Source: Caballeronia sp. SBC1
GTDB taxonomy: Bacteria; Pseudomonadota; Gammaproteobacteria; Burkholderiales; Burkholderiaceae
Direction of reading: 5' to 3'
DNA length: 64,000 nucleotides
NCBI RefSeq assembly: GCF_011493005.1
Contig: NZ_CP049156.1
Coordinates: 248,001-312,000 of the forward strand
Under the pieces are notes generated by a model that saw only the letters and a list, made by a program, of their open reading frames with translations, was not told the DNA's origin and did no database searches. Made by a program: the position numbers and the translations under genes. Within the stretch, counting starts at the first letter, position 1. Each line of letters starts with the position of its first letter. Positions 40,347-50,445 of this stretch are shown piece by piece.

Positions 40347-41135
40347 TCAAGGTTGCTTGATTTTGCCTCCTTTTGCAAGCTCGGTTCTAGGTGACTCGAC
40401 GCCCGGTTTTAGTCCGCGATAGCTCTCGCCGTCGAGGACGATTTTGTGGGCACCATGACGCAAGCGGTCAAGGGTTGCCGCGCCGATCATCTTGTTACCT
40501 GGGAATGCTTCACCCCATTCCGGGAAGTCCAAATTGGAAGTTAAGATCGTGGCCGTGCGCTCATAACGCTCGGCGATCAGGTCGTGGAAGTCTTCATCGT
40601 CCGGCGAACGCAGTGGCTTGAGTCCGAAGTCGTCAATGATCAGAAGTGGAAGCTTGGCGAGATACTGGAAACGGCGGTCGTAGGTGCCCACGGCCGCCGC
40701 GCTGCGTAGACTTGATAGCAATTGGCTTTGCGTAGAGAACAAGACATCGTGTCCTTGCCGCGCAGCTGCATGTCCCAGCGCTTGTGCGAGATGACTCTTG
40801 CCAGTCCCACACGGGCCGGCGATCAGAACGGCTACTTTCTCGTCGATGAATCGGCACGTGGCCAGATCGTGGATGGCGGCTCGATTCAAACCTGGCAGCC
40901 GATCGAAGTCGAAGCCTTCGAGTGTCTTCTGGCTACGGAAGTTGGCGCGTCGCATGCGCAAGCTGAGTTTCTTGTTATCGCGCCGGGCTACTTCATCATG
41001 GATGAGCAGCGAGAGGAATTCGGTGAAGGCGAGCTTGCGATCAATGGCCTCGCGGTTGCGCGCTTCCAGCGAATCGAGGATGCCAGACAAGCGCAGTTGT
41101 TTAAGCAGTGGAGTCAGTTCAGGAATGGGATGCAT
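40347..41135 (-). CDS. istB: IS21-family helper ATPase IstB (element 2)
   Basis: This 262-aa ATPase has Walker A GPCGTGKSHLAQALGHAA and Walker B LLIIDDFGL. Distinct from the element 1 protein, closer to the IS408/IS1326-like group by appearance. It starts 9 bp after istA. Confidence 0.95.
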   Translation of the reverse strand: MHPIPELTPLLKQLRLSGILDSLEARNREAIDRKLAFTEFLSLLIHDEVARRDNKKLSLRMRRANFRSQKTLEGFDFDRLPGLNRAAIHDLATCRFIDEKVAVLIAGPCGTGKSHLAQALGHAAARQGHDVLFSTQSQLLSSLRSAAAVGTYDRRFQYLAKLPLLIIDDFGLKPLRSPDDEDFHDLIAERYERTATILTSNLDFPEWGEAFPGNKMIGAATLDRLRHGAHKIVLDGESYRGLKPGVESPRTELAKGGKIKQP

Positions 41136-41143
41136 GGCCGGCC

Positions 41144-42703
41144 TTATTGGAGAATGGTTTGTGTATTGCGGCAGAAACGGCCCCCTTCGGTGTAGGTGCT
41201 CGCCAGCGCATCAAAGGCGTTTAACAGCGTCAGCTGATCCAATCCCTTTTGCAGAATGGTCTTAACTGCCGTGTAATGCGGCGTGCCGTAATGGTTGGCG
41301 CGCGAGCAAGCAGCTTCGAGTCGAATCGCGCCGTATTTCTGTTTGAGCCGCAACACGCCTTGCACCGAGCGCATCTTGATTAAGACTTTGTCGCCGAAGA
41401 GCGCATGAACCAGGGCGTAGCAGGCAGGCCCGATCTGCTCAGCAGTTGCCAGACACCATTGAGTGTCCTGCAGTTGCCACGCTTGAGCAGCGGATGGCAG
41501 ATGATCGTCTACGGTGCGGCGGCCCCCCGGACGGGTAAGACGCACGTGGGCGGCAACCGATTCCTGCCCGCGATAGAGTGTCACCATAGTGTCGGTCGCC
41601 TTGAGCCACAACTCCTGGCCGACCAGTCGATACGGGACCGAGTAAAAACTCTGCTCGAACTGAACGTGAGCGTCGCGATGCACCTTCCCCTTAGCCCACA
41701 CCGCAAGCTCTGGTGGGACGTCTGGCAAGCTGCTTAGCAGGCTTCGTTCGACTTCCGCGAAGCGTTTGAGCGGCATCTCGCGGGTGGTCCCGTGAATGCG
41801 GTTGCCGGCCTCGTTCATGACCCAAGCGTGTATCTGGCGGTTGGCGTCAGCCAGACCGCGGAACTCCCGCAGTGGCAAGAAGCCTCGCTTTACAAATTTG
41901 ACGCCCGATTCCACGATTCCCTTTTTTTGCGGATCCCTTGGCGGGCATGCATCGATCTTGAAACCATATCCTTCTGCGCACTCGCCATACGCGCGTTGCA
42001 CTTCGGGCTCGTAATAACACGCCCGGGTGATCGCACATTTGCAGTTGTCGATGATGACCCGGGCCGGCACGCCCCCAAATGCCTCAAAGGCGCGCCGATG
42101 ACATCCCAGCCAGGTCGCTACGGTTTGGTCTCGAACAAACTCGACATATTGGTGGCGCGACCACGCCAGGGTCATGACGAAGAACCAAGTCTTATGGATC
42201 TCGCCGGTGAGCGCGTCGGTCATCATCGGGCCGGCGCCGAAATCAACTTGCGCGGCTTCGGCCGGCTTGAACTCCAGGCGCAGCGGCACGTCGGGCGTGT
42301 GCGAGGCGTCTATATGCAGAAGGAAACGATAGACCGAGGAATAGCTGCCGCTGTATCCGTGGTTGCGAACGAGCGTGGCGTGGATCGTGGTGCATTGAAC
42401 GCCGGTTGCCCGCCACTTGCTGATCTGCTCGCGCCACGGTTCCAAGGTTGAGACGCAACTCGATGGTAGCGGCGCCTCTTTGCGATCCAGGAAAGCGGCC
42501 ATTACGTGTTCGTCGGGTAAAGCCGCTTCACGCGCCAACCATCCGTTCTTGGCGGCAATCTCCCGCACCTGCGCAATCTTCTTGCGCCCCATGGTCTTCG
42601 ATCGTGCGATATCCCGGTCAGAGTCGCCTCGGCGCATGCGCACCAGGATCTGTCGGTATTGGTACATCTCGAACCTCCGATTGGCCACGGCCTCTCCCGG
42701 CAA
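41144..42703 (-). CDS. istA: IS21-family transposase IstA (element 2)
   Basis: This 519-aa protein has a helix-turn-helix near the N-terminus (MRRGDSDRDIARSKTMGRKKIAQV), an integrase core (AAQVDFGAGPM, RVIIDNCKCAITRA, and Glu in KKGIVESGVKFVKR) and an IstA-type C-terminus. Intact. Confidence 0.95.
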   Translation of the reverse strand: MPGEAVANRRFEMYQYRQILVRMRRGDSDRDIARSKTMGRKKIAQVREIAAKNGWLAREAALPDEHVMAAFLDRKEAPLPSSCVSTLEPWREQISKWRATGVQCTTIHATLVRNHGYSGSYSSVYRFLLHIDASHTPDVPLRLEFKPAEAAQVDFGAGPMMTDALTGEIHKTWFFVMTLAWSRHQYVEFVRDQTVATWLGCHRRAFEAFGGVPARVIIDNCKCAITRACYYEPEVQRAYGECAEGYGFKIDACPPRDPQKKGIVESGVKFVKRGFLPLREFRGLADANRQIHAWVMNEAGNRIHGTTREMPLKRFAEVERSLLSSLPDVPPELAVWAKGKVHRDAHVQFEQSFYSVPYRLVGQELWLKATDTMVTLYRGQESVAAHVRLTRPGGRRTVDDHLPSAAQAWQLQDTQWCLATAEQIGPACYALVHALFGDKVLIKMRSVQGVLRLKQKYGAIRLEAACSRANHYGTPHYTAVKTILQKGLDQLTLLNAFDALASTYTEGGRFCRNTQTILQ

Positions 42704-42761
42704 AAGGCCGGCAGTCTAGCCGATCAATGAAAGTTCGAACCCTCGTTGCTCGTCATCCGGG

Positions 42762-42880
42762 TGGCGCCATTACGCCGAAAAACGACTGGCGCCTTTACGC
42801 CGAAAACGTCGTGGCTCCATTACGCCGGAAATCCGGTGGCGCCATTACGCCGAAAACGAAATGGCTCCTATATGCCGGAA
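42762..42880. repeat. Five 19-bp repeats at exact 25-bp period (IS21 end)
   Basis: Units related to TGGCGCCATTACGCCGAAA start at 42762, 42787, 42812, 42837 and 42862. Two inverted copies lie at the other end of the element (near 40270 and 40294). These are multiple terminal repeats, the binding sites for IstA; they are not CRISPR or plasmid iterons. Confidence 0.85.
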
Positions 42881-43311
42881 ATTCACAAGAATACGGCAAC
42901 ATCATCCACCAGATGGCTACGCGACTGTTTTTTGTGGCGATTGCCCGGTCAAACATCGAAGCCCACTCCGTGTCAAGGTGCTAGGTGCTAGGTGCCGAAC
43001 TCGTTCGAAGATTTTCCCTGAGGCCACATCAGCAATGAGTGGGGCGCAAGTCCGTGCGGGCCCGCTGGGTCATCACCATTTCGGCTCAAGGCCAAATATT
43101 TGGCCCTCATACGTGCCGTCGTCCTTGGGGGGGATGCGTTCCGACCTACGGAGGATTTTATGCGACGCCGCGCGCAGCTATGTCCACCTCCGAAACGGTG
43201 ATCTGTACAGACACCGGTCCATTGACCGTGAACAAGCCACCGCGATGATGGACTTTCGCGGCCAGCGCCCCGAGCACCAAGGTCGGAAAAGCGATGCAGA
43301 ACAATGAGATC

Positions 43312-43595
43312 TCAAAGTGGATACCCAAATGCGGGTCTCATGACCATGGCGTCGCCGTCCTCAAATCGAGACTGCCGCGCGGCTGGTCGGGCGAACAACG
43401 GCAGCGGCCACGGGATACCCCGGGACTGTGGGATAGTCTTGAGAACCTGGGCAAGGTGGCGAAGTTAGTGCCTTGAGACGAACGGCTGACGGGCGACGCC
43501 GGCTTCAGGGTGCATCTCGAAAAACAGATGATGCATCTTGAGGTCTGATGTCAAACCTAAGGTCGTGCGAAAAGAACGGACTATCCGTGGAGACG
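43312..43595 (+). repeat. Dispersed repeat, copy B
   Basis: Partner of 35311-35680 (see there), lying beyond both IS21 elements. The stretch 42893-43654 otherwise has no convincing gene; short open frames near 43039-43307 have no start signals. Confidence 0.65.
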
Positions 43596-43654
43596 CCGAA
43601 CGTACAAAAGTACCAGAACGGAAATGCAGGTCGTTGAGATAGGGCAATACAGTT

Positions 43655-44458
43655 TCAAGGAGGCGTATCGAAAAGCTTGCGCGCCCGAATTAGCAGGTGC
43701 ATATCCTTCGCGAATGCGAAAAATGCTCTCTCGAGCGCCGCCATGTCACCGTTGCAGATTACCTGAAGAATCTCCGGGCTGACCTCGCGTCCGAATCGAT
43801 GTTGTGAGCCATTCGGCGGATAAAGAGGTTCGTCCAACGCTAACGAGAGAACCCGCATGGACAGAAGCTGTTGTCGTGTGGGCGCTGCCGTCGTCGCCCA
43901 TTCGTCCGCATGCCGTACGTTATTTGCCGACGCGACGATGACCTGCCCGAAAGAACAACTGCCGTAACGCGGCACCGCCTCATCCCATTCCGCCGATGTA
44001 GCTTCGAGATCGGCTCGCAAGGACTGGAGCGCGTTCGACATCGCAATTACGATGGCACCGGCATAGACGCCGCGCGCGACCTCTTCGGCACCCATCGCAT
44101 CGTTGATACGGTGGAACTCATCGTAGTCAGAGCTGTTCATCGGATGCGGTGATTTCTTTGAAGCATCCTTGAATAGAGTCTCAAGCTCGCCTTCCAGCCG
44201 TTCACGGTCCGCAGCCGACGGGAACACAGCGTGGAACATCACGTGCATCACCGGATAGTTGAATCGCCACCAGTTGACCAACCGAAAGAGCGCACTGTAT
44301 TCGGGGCTGTTGACCATGATGTCACCCCGGCGCGTGGTTGCAAGATCTCCGTCAACAATCTTCCAGTCACCCGGCGTCTGCAGGAAGCTGATGTCGTTGC
44401 GATCGATCACTTCGTTGTATTCAGGTACGGCAGCAGTAGGCAAGTGCTGTTCCGGCAT
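43655..44458 (-). CDS. Unknown protein downstream of the CHAT gene
   Basis: This 267-aa, largely helical and acidic protein has aromatic patches (FRLVNWWRFNYPVMHVMFHAVFP), a central helix (GVYAGAIVIAMSNALQSLRADLEA) and a basic C-terminus (LLIRARKLFD). No signal peptide, membrane helix or known motif. Same strand as the CHAT gene but 559 bp away. Alternative idea: a partner or substrate of the CHAT protease; nothing in the sequence proves it. Confidence 0.6.
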   Translation of the reverse strand: MPEQHLPTAAVPEYNEVIDRNDISFLQTPGDWKIVDGDLATTRRGDIMVNSPEYSALFRLVNWWRFNYPVMHVMFHAVFPSAADRERLEGELETLFKDASKKSPHPMNSSDYDEFHRINDAMGAEEVARGVYAGAIVIAMSNALQSLRADLEATSAEWDEAVPRYGSCSFGQVIVASANNVRHADEWATTAAPTRQQLLSMRVLSLALDEPLYPPNGSQHRFGREVSPEILQVICNGDMAALERAFFAFAKDMHLLIRARKLFDTPP

Positions 44459-45017
44459 GAGAGCGTTGCTATCCTGTTTTTTGAAGAACTAACGGGCCTC
44501 ACGACATTTACCCGCCATTGAATCTGATGCGGATCAGGCTAGTCGCGGGTTAGCGTGGTTGCGCGCTGGTCAGGCCGGATTTCGGGAAAATTTCACGAGA
44601 TATCCACGTTTTTTGGTGCTGGCTTCACGTTAGGAGGCTTCTATCGGTCAATATTTAGCCGCCTGTGGTTAGTCTCCCAGTCGCAGTGAGCAAGATCTCA
44701 CCGCCTACGAACAGGCTGTCTCTTAGAAGCCTGCAGCTCTCGCGACTTGGCGATTATCGACGATTCGCACTTTAGCACCGGACGGCGTCTCGTGGCCGAA
44801 TCCAGGTCCTATGCTGAACGGATAATCGATCCGCCGCTGGTCGTCGGCGTCCGGCTCAGTTCGACCCATCTCGGCCGTTGCAGGCGTAGCAAATGAACGA
44901 CGAATTCCAAAAGTACAACGGCCATCCCTCGCGCCGCGCAAGCAGGTATTTCACTGTCATCGCCGGGAGCTAAGTTGCTTTCATACGGCTCTAATTGTCA
45001 AACCGGCAGCGCCAACT
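44459..45017. other. Gene-free stretch between 43655 gene and CHAT gene
   Basis: No supported gene. A 72-codon minus-strand frame (44723-44941) lacks a ribosome binding site and has shadow-like composition. No terminator of good quality seen. Confidence 0.4.
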
Positions 45018-48000
45018 TTAGGCTTCTCCAAGTGACGGCAAGGACTGAGCCGCGCGGGTCAACAGGACGTTACCGTACACGCGCATTGCAAGGGAATACT
45101 GAGGGACGTCTCCAAAGTGTCGGGCAACAGCATCGTTCGCTTTTCTCGTAGCGTCAAGAACGGTGTCGCCCTCCTCCCAAGCTCTCATGAACGGATCGAG
45201 CCAGTTGTAAGTAACCAGCACGTTGAGCGGCCAAGGTGACGCGATTACCGCCTGGCTGCCTCCGTTCAAAAGTTGTTTCGGCAGGCTTGTGGTTGAGTTG
45301 TCCCACGGATTCTTGTCAATGCGCCCACCACTGCACACAAAAAGAATGACTAGCTCGACTCCCTCTAGCGCGCCAGCCAGTGCAGAAGGTGCCTCCACAA
45401 GCCCTTCGTCATCACGGATGCTATGTAGGTAACGTCCATCACTGCCGAGCCCCCCGTGCGCAGTCACCACGGCGAGCCCTGCATCTTTCATGTCACGTGG
45501 AAGCCGTTGGCCGGTGTCTACGGCGAAACCGAACGCATCAAAGCTTCCGCTGAGACGGCGTAGTGCCACGTCGAGCGTCTTTGCAGAGGCAGGCTCCTGT
45601 GCCTCGACGCCATTACGGCCGTCCGGTTTAAGGGCATCTTCGAGCTCAGAGTCCAGCCGCGCTGAAATCCAAGCCTTGTATCCAGTCTTCCGGGAACGCT
45701 GCGCCGCTCGAGCCGTGGCAAGCCAGGTCAGCGAAGGCACGGCACCGATGGAACTTTGCGTTCCTGCGAGGAAGCTGAAGCCACCATCGTCAGGCTGCAT
45801 GACGACTAGGTTGGCCGTCAATTTTTGAAGCATAGGTTCCGCGACAACGATTAACCTTCGAGTTCGTGGAAGACGAATGTCCAGTCTTTCCATTGTGAGG
45901 TAGAAGATGTTGTTGCCGTCGCGGCGGTCGATCGTTCCATACTGCCTCGGAAACTCAGCCGACCACGTATCAAAGCGCCGCCGGAACGCTAGGTCGTGGC
46001 GCGGCTGGTCTATGACGCGAACTATGCGGTCGGCGACGTTGATGACTACGAGTTCGCCTTTGTCGTCCAAGGCCATGAACACAACGTCGCAGCCGGCGTC
46101 ATTTACTTCACAGGCGTACTGCGTCGCCCAGTCCACCGTCATCACAGGGGCGTCGGATGGGCGCTTTACTGTTTGGTCTGCAAGCAACTCGATCGCGAAC
46201 ACCAACTCGGAAGCGACAGCAACGCCTTGAGTACCGGCGCCCAAGAGGCGTCTCGCAGCCAGCCCGATGTACGCATAGTCGCGAGCAACATCCGCGGCAA
46301 AGGCCGCGGGTTGCACTTCGTTAAACATAGCCAGAACGTCGGCGGCGGAGGGTTTCTCTGCAGACATGGTCTTGATTGTGCTGGCGTCCTTTCTCCCAAC
46401 TTCTAGAAGCGCAGTATCAAGAGTTGCCCGTGTGGCCGACGGCACCACGCCGCCCGCAGCTTCGACCCTGGCGGCAGCTTGGCCGAGTAGCACTGCAAGG
46501 GGAAAAAGGCGATTCCTATCGCCGAGCGCATTCTCAGTTGCCTCGGCGACTTTCGCGAGAAGCTCTTGCAGTCCTTCCAGGGAGGCCTTGTGAGCCTGCA
46601 TGAGCTGCAATCCGAGGTCGGCGGCAACAACACGGGAGTCGGTGACCGGGTCAAACCCAAGGTCTCCGAGAAGTTTCTTCATCGCGGGAAGGAAGTGCCG
46701 AGAGAGCTCGACGAGACCAAGATCACGCAGGATGCGGTGGATGGTGTACACCTCTTGCCACAGGTCCGCCTTCGGGACGGCGACGTCAGTCGCGAGCGCA
46801 CAGGCCATGCCAACAAGCGCAGTGACGTGATTGCGGCAACGGTGATAGACATCGGCAAAAGCAGCCCACGCCAGCCGTTGGCGAAGCAACGAGGTCTGCC
46901 CCATCAGCAAAATTTGTTCTGCGAAATCCCGTGCACGCTGGAACTGACCTGCCGTCGCAAACTGCGACGCAAGCAATCGCATCAAGCGAATATCGTCGTC
47001 GCGCTCCTGCGTCGTGTGAGGACACATCGCGCAAGCGATAAAGACAAGCTTCTCCATAAAGTCTAGGTCAGCGTCCTCTCCCTGCTGTCCACTCGCTCGT
47101 TGAGTCAACTGCCCGATTGCGTGCACAACGTCGTCCGGGGACGCGATGATCAACTCTCGAGGAATGACGGTGACCCCGGGCTCACCACCACCGATCTCGC
47201 CCATCCAGTGGATTGCGTTGGCTATGGAAGCTTTCACCTCCTCGTTGGACAAGTCGGCTTTGGCCTCAGCTGGCATTGCCTCCGCGTATTCCAGCGCAAC
47301 TCCGCGTTCTGCTAAGTCAAGCATGGTCAACGCAATGAGAGGTACGCCTTGATCTCCACAGGACTCGACGGACAAAAGAGACGTGAGGTTCGACCTGATG
47401 CCATCGTCGGACGGATGGCGACCCAAGAACTCGAATACGGACTGAAAGAGCCCCCGGTAGTAGTCGATCGCTTCCTTTGGCACCGACTCCCTGAGCATCA
47501 TCGACCGAATACAGTAAAGCAGCACTTGGGTGGCTTGTCTTCCATAGACCTCTGACGAAGTTATGACGCTGGCTGCGTAGGCCGCCTCCCGGAACCGGCC
47601 GGCGCTTCTGGCGTGTACTGCACAGCAAACGACCGCGAGCTCCAGCCATTTTTGCCCCCAAGCTTGTGCTACCTCGATGGCCGCGTCGTAGTCTGGCTGG
47701 ATTTCCGACAGTCGTTTCTGCAACTCTAGGTGATTTGCAGTGAAGCCCGCAGTTGTGAAGCGCTGCTCGTTCTCAGACTTGGCTTCTTGGCAGTTCATTA
47801 GAAGACGACGATCACGGTTCTCCTGGAGTCGTTCGGACCCCGGCACAAAGGCTTCCAAACGAGCATCGAACCTCGCGATGCGGTCGTTGTCTTCGAGCTG
47901 AGTGGCAACCTCCAGCGCCTCCTCGAGCCACATGTGGTCGCCAATACCATCAGGGCCGCCAGGCAAGAGTTCTTGCGCCAAGTCCTCGTCGCCGGCATGC

Positions 48001-48911
48001 ACCGCGAATTGGGCGACTTGGATGGCGACTTCGGCCGGAAGTGACGGCAGGTGTGGCTGGAGTCGCCTGAGAACCTCCAGCGTGTCACCTTTTCGTCCCG
48101 TTCGGTTCACAAGCTGGACGAGCATATGCAGCTTGGTCCCCTCGGAAAGGTCTAATCCATCCAGTTCCGCGACCACCTCTTCAAGCCGACCTTGAACTGC
48201 CATGGATGTCCAGACCTCGCTACGGATGGCGAGGACCGCCTCCATGTCGCCTTCATAAGTCAACTCAAGGACGTAGCATTCGTCTACCGAGAGAAGCAGT
48301 TGCCTATTTGCTGACTTTTGCGCGGGAATTTCCCGCACGTGCACGAGGGCATAACTGCCCATACGTTGGACAGCTGAGACCAGTTGACTGCACAGCGAGG
48401 TCACGTGTGGTGTCCACCGGTCCTCAGGAAGCCGCGTGGCAGTTGCCCCGAACGCAACCGGCAAGCTAACCGTGGAGTCTCTAAAGCGGCTTGCTTCGGT
48501 CACCGCGATGAGTCTGCGCTCGCCCTGTTCCTCGACCATGCGAACCAAATCTGCGACAACGAGCGAGGGAGCGTGCTGCACCCGGACAATGCGCTCTAGT
48601 ACCTTCTTCTCTTCGTCGTCGACAGGAAAGCCGCGCAGTTCTTCGGCTGCTGTCAGTAAAGCAGAGAACACCGATTGCTCGGTGACAGTCGTCGCTTCCG
48701 CAGGCGGAAGCAGGATGGTGGCGCCTCTGAATATTTGACGCCCCTCTTTGTCGGCTGCGCCCATGAGTAGGGTGGCAATGATGCGGCCAACGACCTCTCG
48801 CAAGGAGCCACCTATAACGAGGTCAGCGCAGCCCAGATTGAAACCTTTGCCGAACAGCACCGCTGGGTCAAAGCCTTGCAACGCACGCTCTCGAGCTTTT
48901 TTTTCAATCAC
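45018..48911 (-). CDS. Large helical-repeat protein with C-terminal CHAT protease domain
   Basis: 1,297 aa. The frame is open to 49040, but only a TTG is there; GTG 48911 has AAGGAAA five bases upstream and begins VIEKKARERALQG, so it is chosen. An N-terminal unit (GFDPAVLFGKGFNLGCADLVIGGSLREVVGRI) is followed by about 700 residues of TPR-like helical pairs. The C-terminal CHAT (caspase HetF-associated with TPR) domain has a His-Cys dyad: VVTAHGGLGSDG (His about 1152) and VILFVCSGGRID (Cys about 1193). CHAT proteases act in antiphage and cell-death systems such as Craspase and gasdermin activation. No CRISPR or obvious gasdermin gene is near. Confidence 0.8.
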   Translation of the reverse strand: MIEKKARERALQGFDPAVLFGKGFNLGCADLVIGGSLREVVGRIIATLLMGAADKEGRQIFRGATILLPPAEATTVTEQSVFSALLTAAEELRGFPVDDEEKKVLERIVRVQHAPSLVVADLVRMVEEQGERRLIAVTEASRFRDSTVSLPVAFGATATRLPEDRWTPHVTSLCSQLVSAVQRMGSYALVHVREIPAQKSANRQLLLSVDECYVLELTYEGDMEAVLAIRSEVWTSMAVQGRLEEVVAELDGLDLSEGTKLHMLVQLVNRTGRKGDTLEVLRRLQPHLPSLPAEVAIQVAQFAVHAGDEDLAQELLPGGPDGIGDHMWLEEALEVATQLEDNDRIARFDARLEAFVPGSERLQENRDRRLLMNCQEAKSENEQRFTTAGFTANHLELQKRLSEIQPDYDAAIEVAQAWGQKWLELAVVCCAVHARSAGRFREAAYAASVITSSEVYGRQATQVLLYCIRSMMLRESVPKEAIDYYRGLFQSVFEFLGRHPSDDGIRSNLTSLLSVESCGDQGVPLIALTMLDLAERGVALEYAEAMPAEAKADLSNEEVKASIANAIHWMGEIGGGEPGVTVIPRELIIASPDDVVHAIGQLTQRASGQQGEDADLDFMEKLVFIACAMCPHTTQERDDDIRLMRLLASQFATAGQFQRARDFAEQILLMGQTSLLRQRLAWAAFADVYHRCRNHVTALVGMACALATDVAVPKADLWQEVYTIHRILRDLGLVELSRHFLPAMKKLLGDLGFDPVTDSRVVAADLGLQLMQAHKASLEGLQELLAKVAEATENALGDRNRLFPLAVLLGQAAARVEAAGGVVPSATRATLDTALLEVGRKDASTIKTMSAEKPSAADVLAMFNEVQPAAFAADVARDYAYIGLAARRLLGAGTQGVAVASELVFAIELLADQTVKRPSDAPVMTVDWATQYACEVNDAGCDVVFMALDDKGELVVINVADRIVRVIDQPRHDLAFRRRFDTWSAEFPRQYGTIDRRDGNNIFYLTMERLDIRLPRTRRLIVVAEPMLQKLTANLVVMQPDDGGFSFLAGTQSSIGAVPSLTWLATARAAQRSRKTGYKAWISARLDSELEDALKPDGRNGVEAQEPASAKTLDVALRRLSGSFDAFGFAVDTGQRLPRDMKDAGLAVVTAHGGLGSDGRYLHSIRDDEGLVEAPSALAGALEGVELVILFVCSGGRIDKNPWDNSTTSLPKQLLNGGSQAVIASPWPLNVLVTYNWLDPFMRAWEEGDTVLDATRKANDAVARHFGDVPQYSLAMRVYGNVLLTRAAQSLPSLGEA

Positions 48912-49119
48912 CTGGGTTTCCTTATCCTTTTGTCTATGTCTGGATTGTTGTGGGCTACCCTCAGGCGCGGCGTCTTGGTGAGCCCTTTGCATTATTGGGA
49001 GCAACAAACCGGATCTGGACACTGGCCGTAGCTTTTTCAATAATCCGTTGCTTCGACGTGTTGAATCCGCAGTCTATAGCGGTCGTTCAGATTTTATCTT
49101 CAATGACGGTTCATGGCCG

Positions 49120-49296
49120 CTATGCGCCGGCCCGGTAAGAGCCGGCCTTCAGCGCATCGCTGCACCTTTGCCAGATGTGCCCGACGAGCGGGCTTTGATA
49201 GTTCAGCGTCAACTCGTTGGTAAATAGCGTAAGCGCATCCGATTGACGCACTGCGTGTGAAGCGGTCAAGTGCTCGCGGGACAACTTTAGCGCCAT
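49120..49296 (-). CDS. Possible 58-aa protein upstream of CHAT gene
   Basis: A short frame starting MALKLSREHLTASHAVRQSD, with smooth, protein-like composition and helical character. It lies upstream of the CHAT gene on the same strand. No clear ribosome binding site; the call is tentative. Confidence 0.3.
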   Translation of the reverse strand: MALKLSREHLTASHAVRQSDALTLFTNELTLNYQSPLVGHIWQRCSDALKAGSYRAGA

Positions 49297-50244
49297 TTAT
49301 CCAAGCATGAGCCGGTCAAGCCAGCTCGCCGACATCATGTTCCTAGCCAGCCAATACGTCCCGATTCGACGACGTGGTCGACGCGCCATGTTTTCGTCAA
49401 AGCGTGCGATCCCAGCGCACTCGTCACTAAATAGCAAAGTAGGTGGGTTCGCGCCGCTGGGCTAATCGACTGTCTTGGGCGTGGCATGTTTGATTCAGAC
49501 TCCGGCGAAGGTGACGGGATAAGGTAGGAGCATGTTATCGACACTCGCGCGCGCGATCCACGACGACGTACGCAACAATGATGACCAAGAACCGAATTTA
49601 TCGTCGCATCCTCTGACAATCGCCGTTCAGCGGGCTTCTACAAGCACATCGTGGCGGTCGTTCGCCCGGCATATGGAAAGGACCGGTGCGGCCATGAGCG
49701 AGCGGTCATGGCCGCACCGGATCCCCGATGACTCGCCGGAGTCGACCGAGAAGGGACTGTCGCGTCTCGCGAAAGCTGCGGTTCGGGCTCAATACGACTC
49801 GCCCCGTTTCAGGCATCGTCAAGGCTTACCCAACGGCGAGCAGCGCGCTGAACTGCACGCTGGTTGCTGAGCGTGGAAATTGAGGTAAAAAATTCTACGG
49901 CTTTCTCGTTCTCCCGTGTGATCTCAAATCCGAGCTTCCGATGGAAAGCAACGGACAATCGGTTGTGCCGAGCGCCGTTAGTCAACGATAAAGCGCAGCG
50001 GCGTCATGTCGCGTTGATGTGCGACCGACAAGCTCGTCTTCATCACCTGTAGGAAAGCTGACTCCATTCGTCATCACGGCACTGTCCCAGCGAACATTAC
50101 GCGGTAGGCCCAGCTTAGCTGCCATCCGTCGGTCGCAACGGAAGTCGCGAGCGTGTCAAAATTGCCGTCGCAAATTTTCAGGTAGATCGACGAAAGGTAT
50201 ATCTGCAACATAGGGGCCTTCCAACACGACACACGGAGCACGAC
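49297..50244. other. Gene-free stretch, divergent region
   Basis: No supported gene. A plus-strand frame (49532-49870) reads like non-coding sequence. Promoters for the CHAT gene (leftward) and the 50245 pair (rightward) should lie at its edges, but no consensus elements stand out. Confidence 0.4.
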
Positions 50245-50445
50245 ATGAAGAAGGCCCAGGCTCTCACTCAACAACAGCGCAACTATCGCGCCAATATGCT
50301 CAACGCAAACCCAGGTACGAGTGGCACCAATCTGATCAATGCCAAGGCGCATGGGAATCGTGGGAAGCAGTTAAACCCAAACCTGCAAGCCGGCGCCGAC
50401 GGACAGGGACGTCCCCTTTTCCAGACTAAGCCCCGAAAGAAATGA
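50245..50445 (+). CDS. Small basic protein coupled to the 522-aa gene
   Basis: This 66-aa protein has high Asn, Gln, Lys and Arg content (QQQRNYRANMLNANPGTSGTNLINAKAHGNRGKQLNPNLQ) and is likely disordered and nucleic-acid binding. Its stop overlaps the next start as ATGA, so translation of the larger gene is coupled to it. Not recognised. Confidence 0.55.
   Translation: MKKAQALTQQQRNYRANMLNANPGTSGTNLINAKAHGNRGKQLNPNLQAGADGQGRPLFQTKPRKK

Larger units (their letters stand above)
40263..42887. mobile_element. IS21-family element no. 2
   Basis: 2,625 bp with TG...CA ends (TGTCACCTTTCGGCG left; TGTGAATTTCCGGC read inward from the right) and a 5-bp duplication AGAAT (40258-40262, 42888-42892). 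Unlike element 1 in sequence. Encodes istA and istB on the minus strand. Confidence 0.9.

Noticed and set aside
42762..42880. CRISPR array or plasmid iterons
   Set aside because: Spacers would be only 6 bp, inverted copies lie at the other end, and the array ends at a 5-bp target duplication of an IS21.
40150..43010. A gene interrupted by IS21 no. 2 (minus-strand peptide ending KQKQVTKSEG...)
   Set aside because: After removing the element and one AGAAT copy only about 55 codons stay open before an upstream stop; too little to call.
43039..43307. Open frames near repeat copy B
   Set aside because: Cys/Arg/Pro-rich, no ribosome binding site; not shared with repeat copy A.
44723..44941. 72-codon minus-strand frame upstream of the CHAT stop
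   Set aside because: No ribosome binding site and shadow-like composition.
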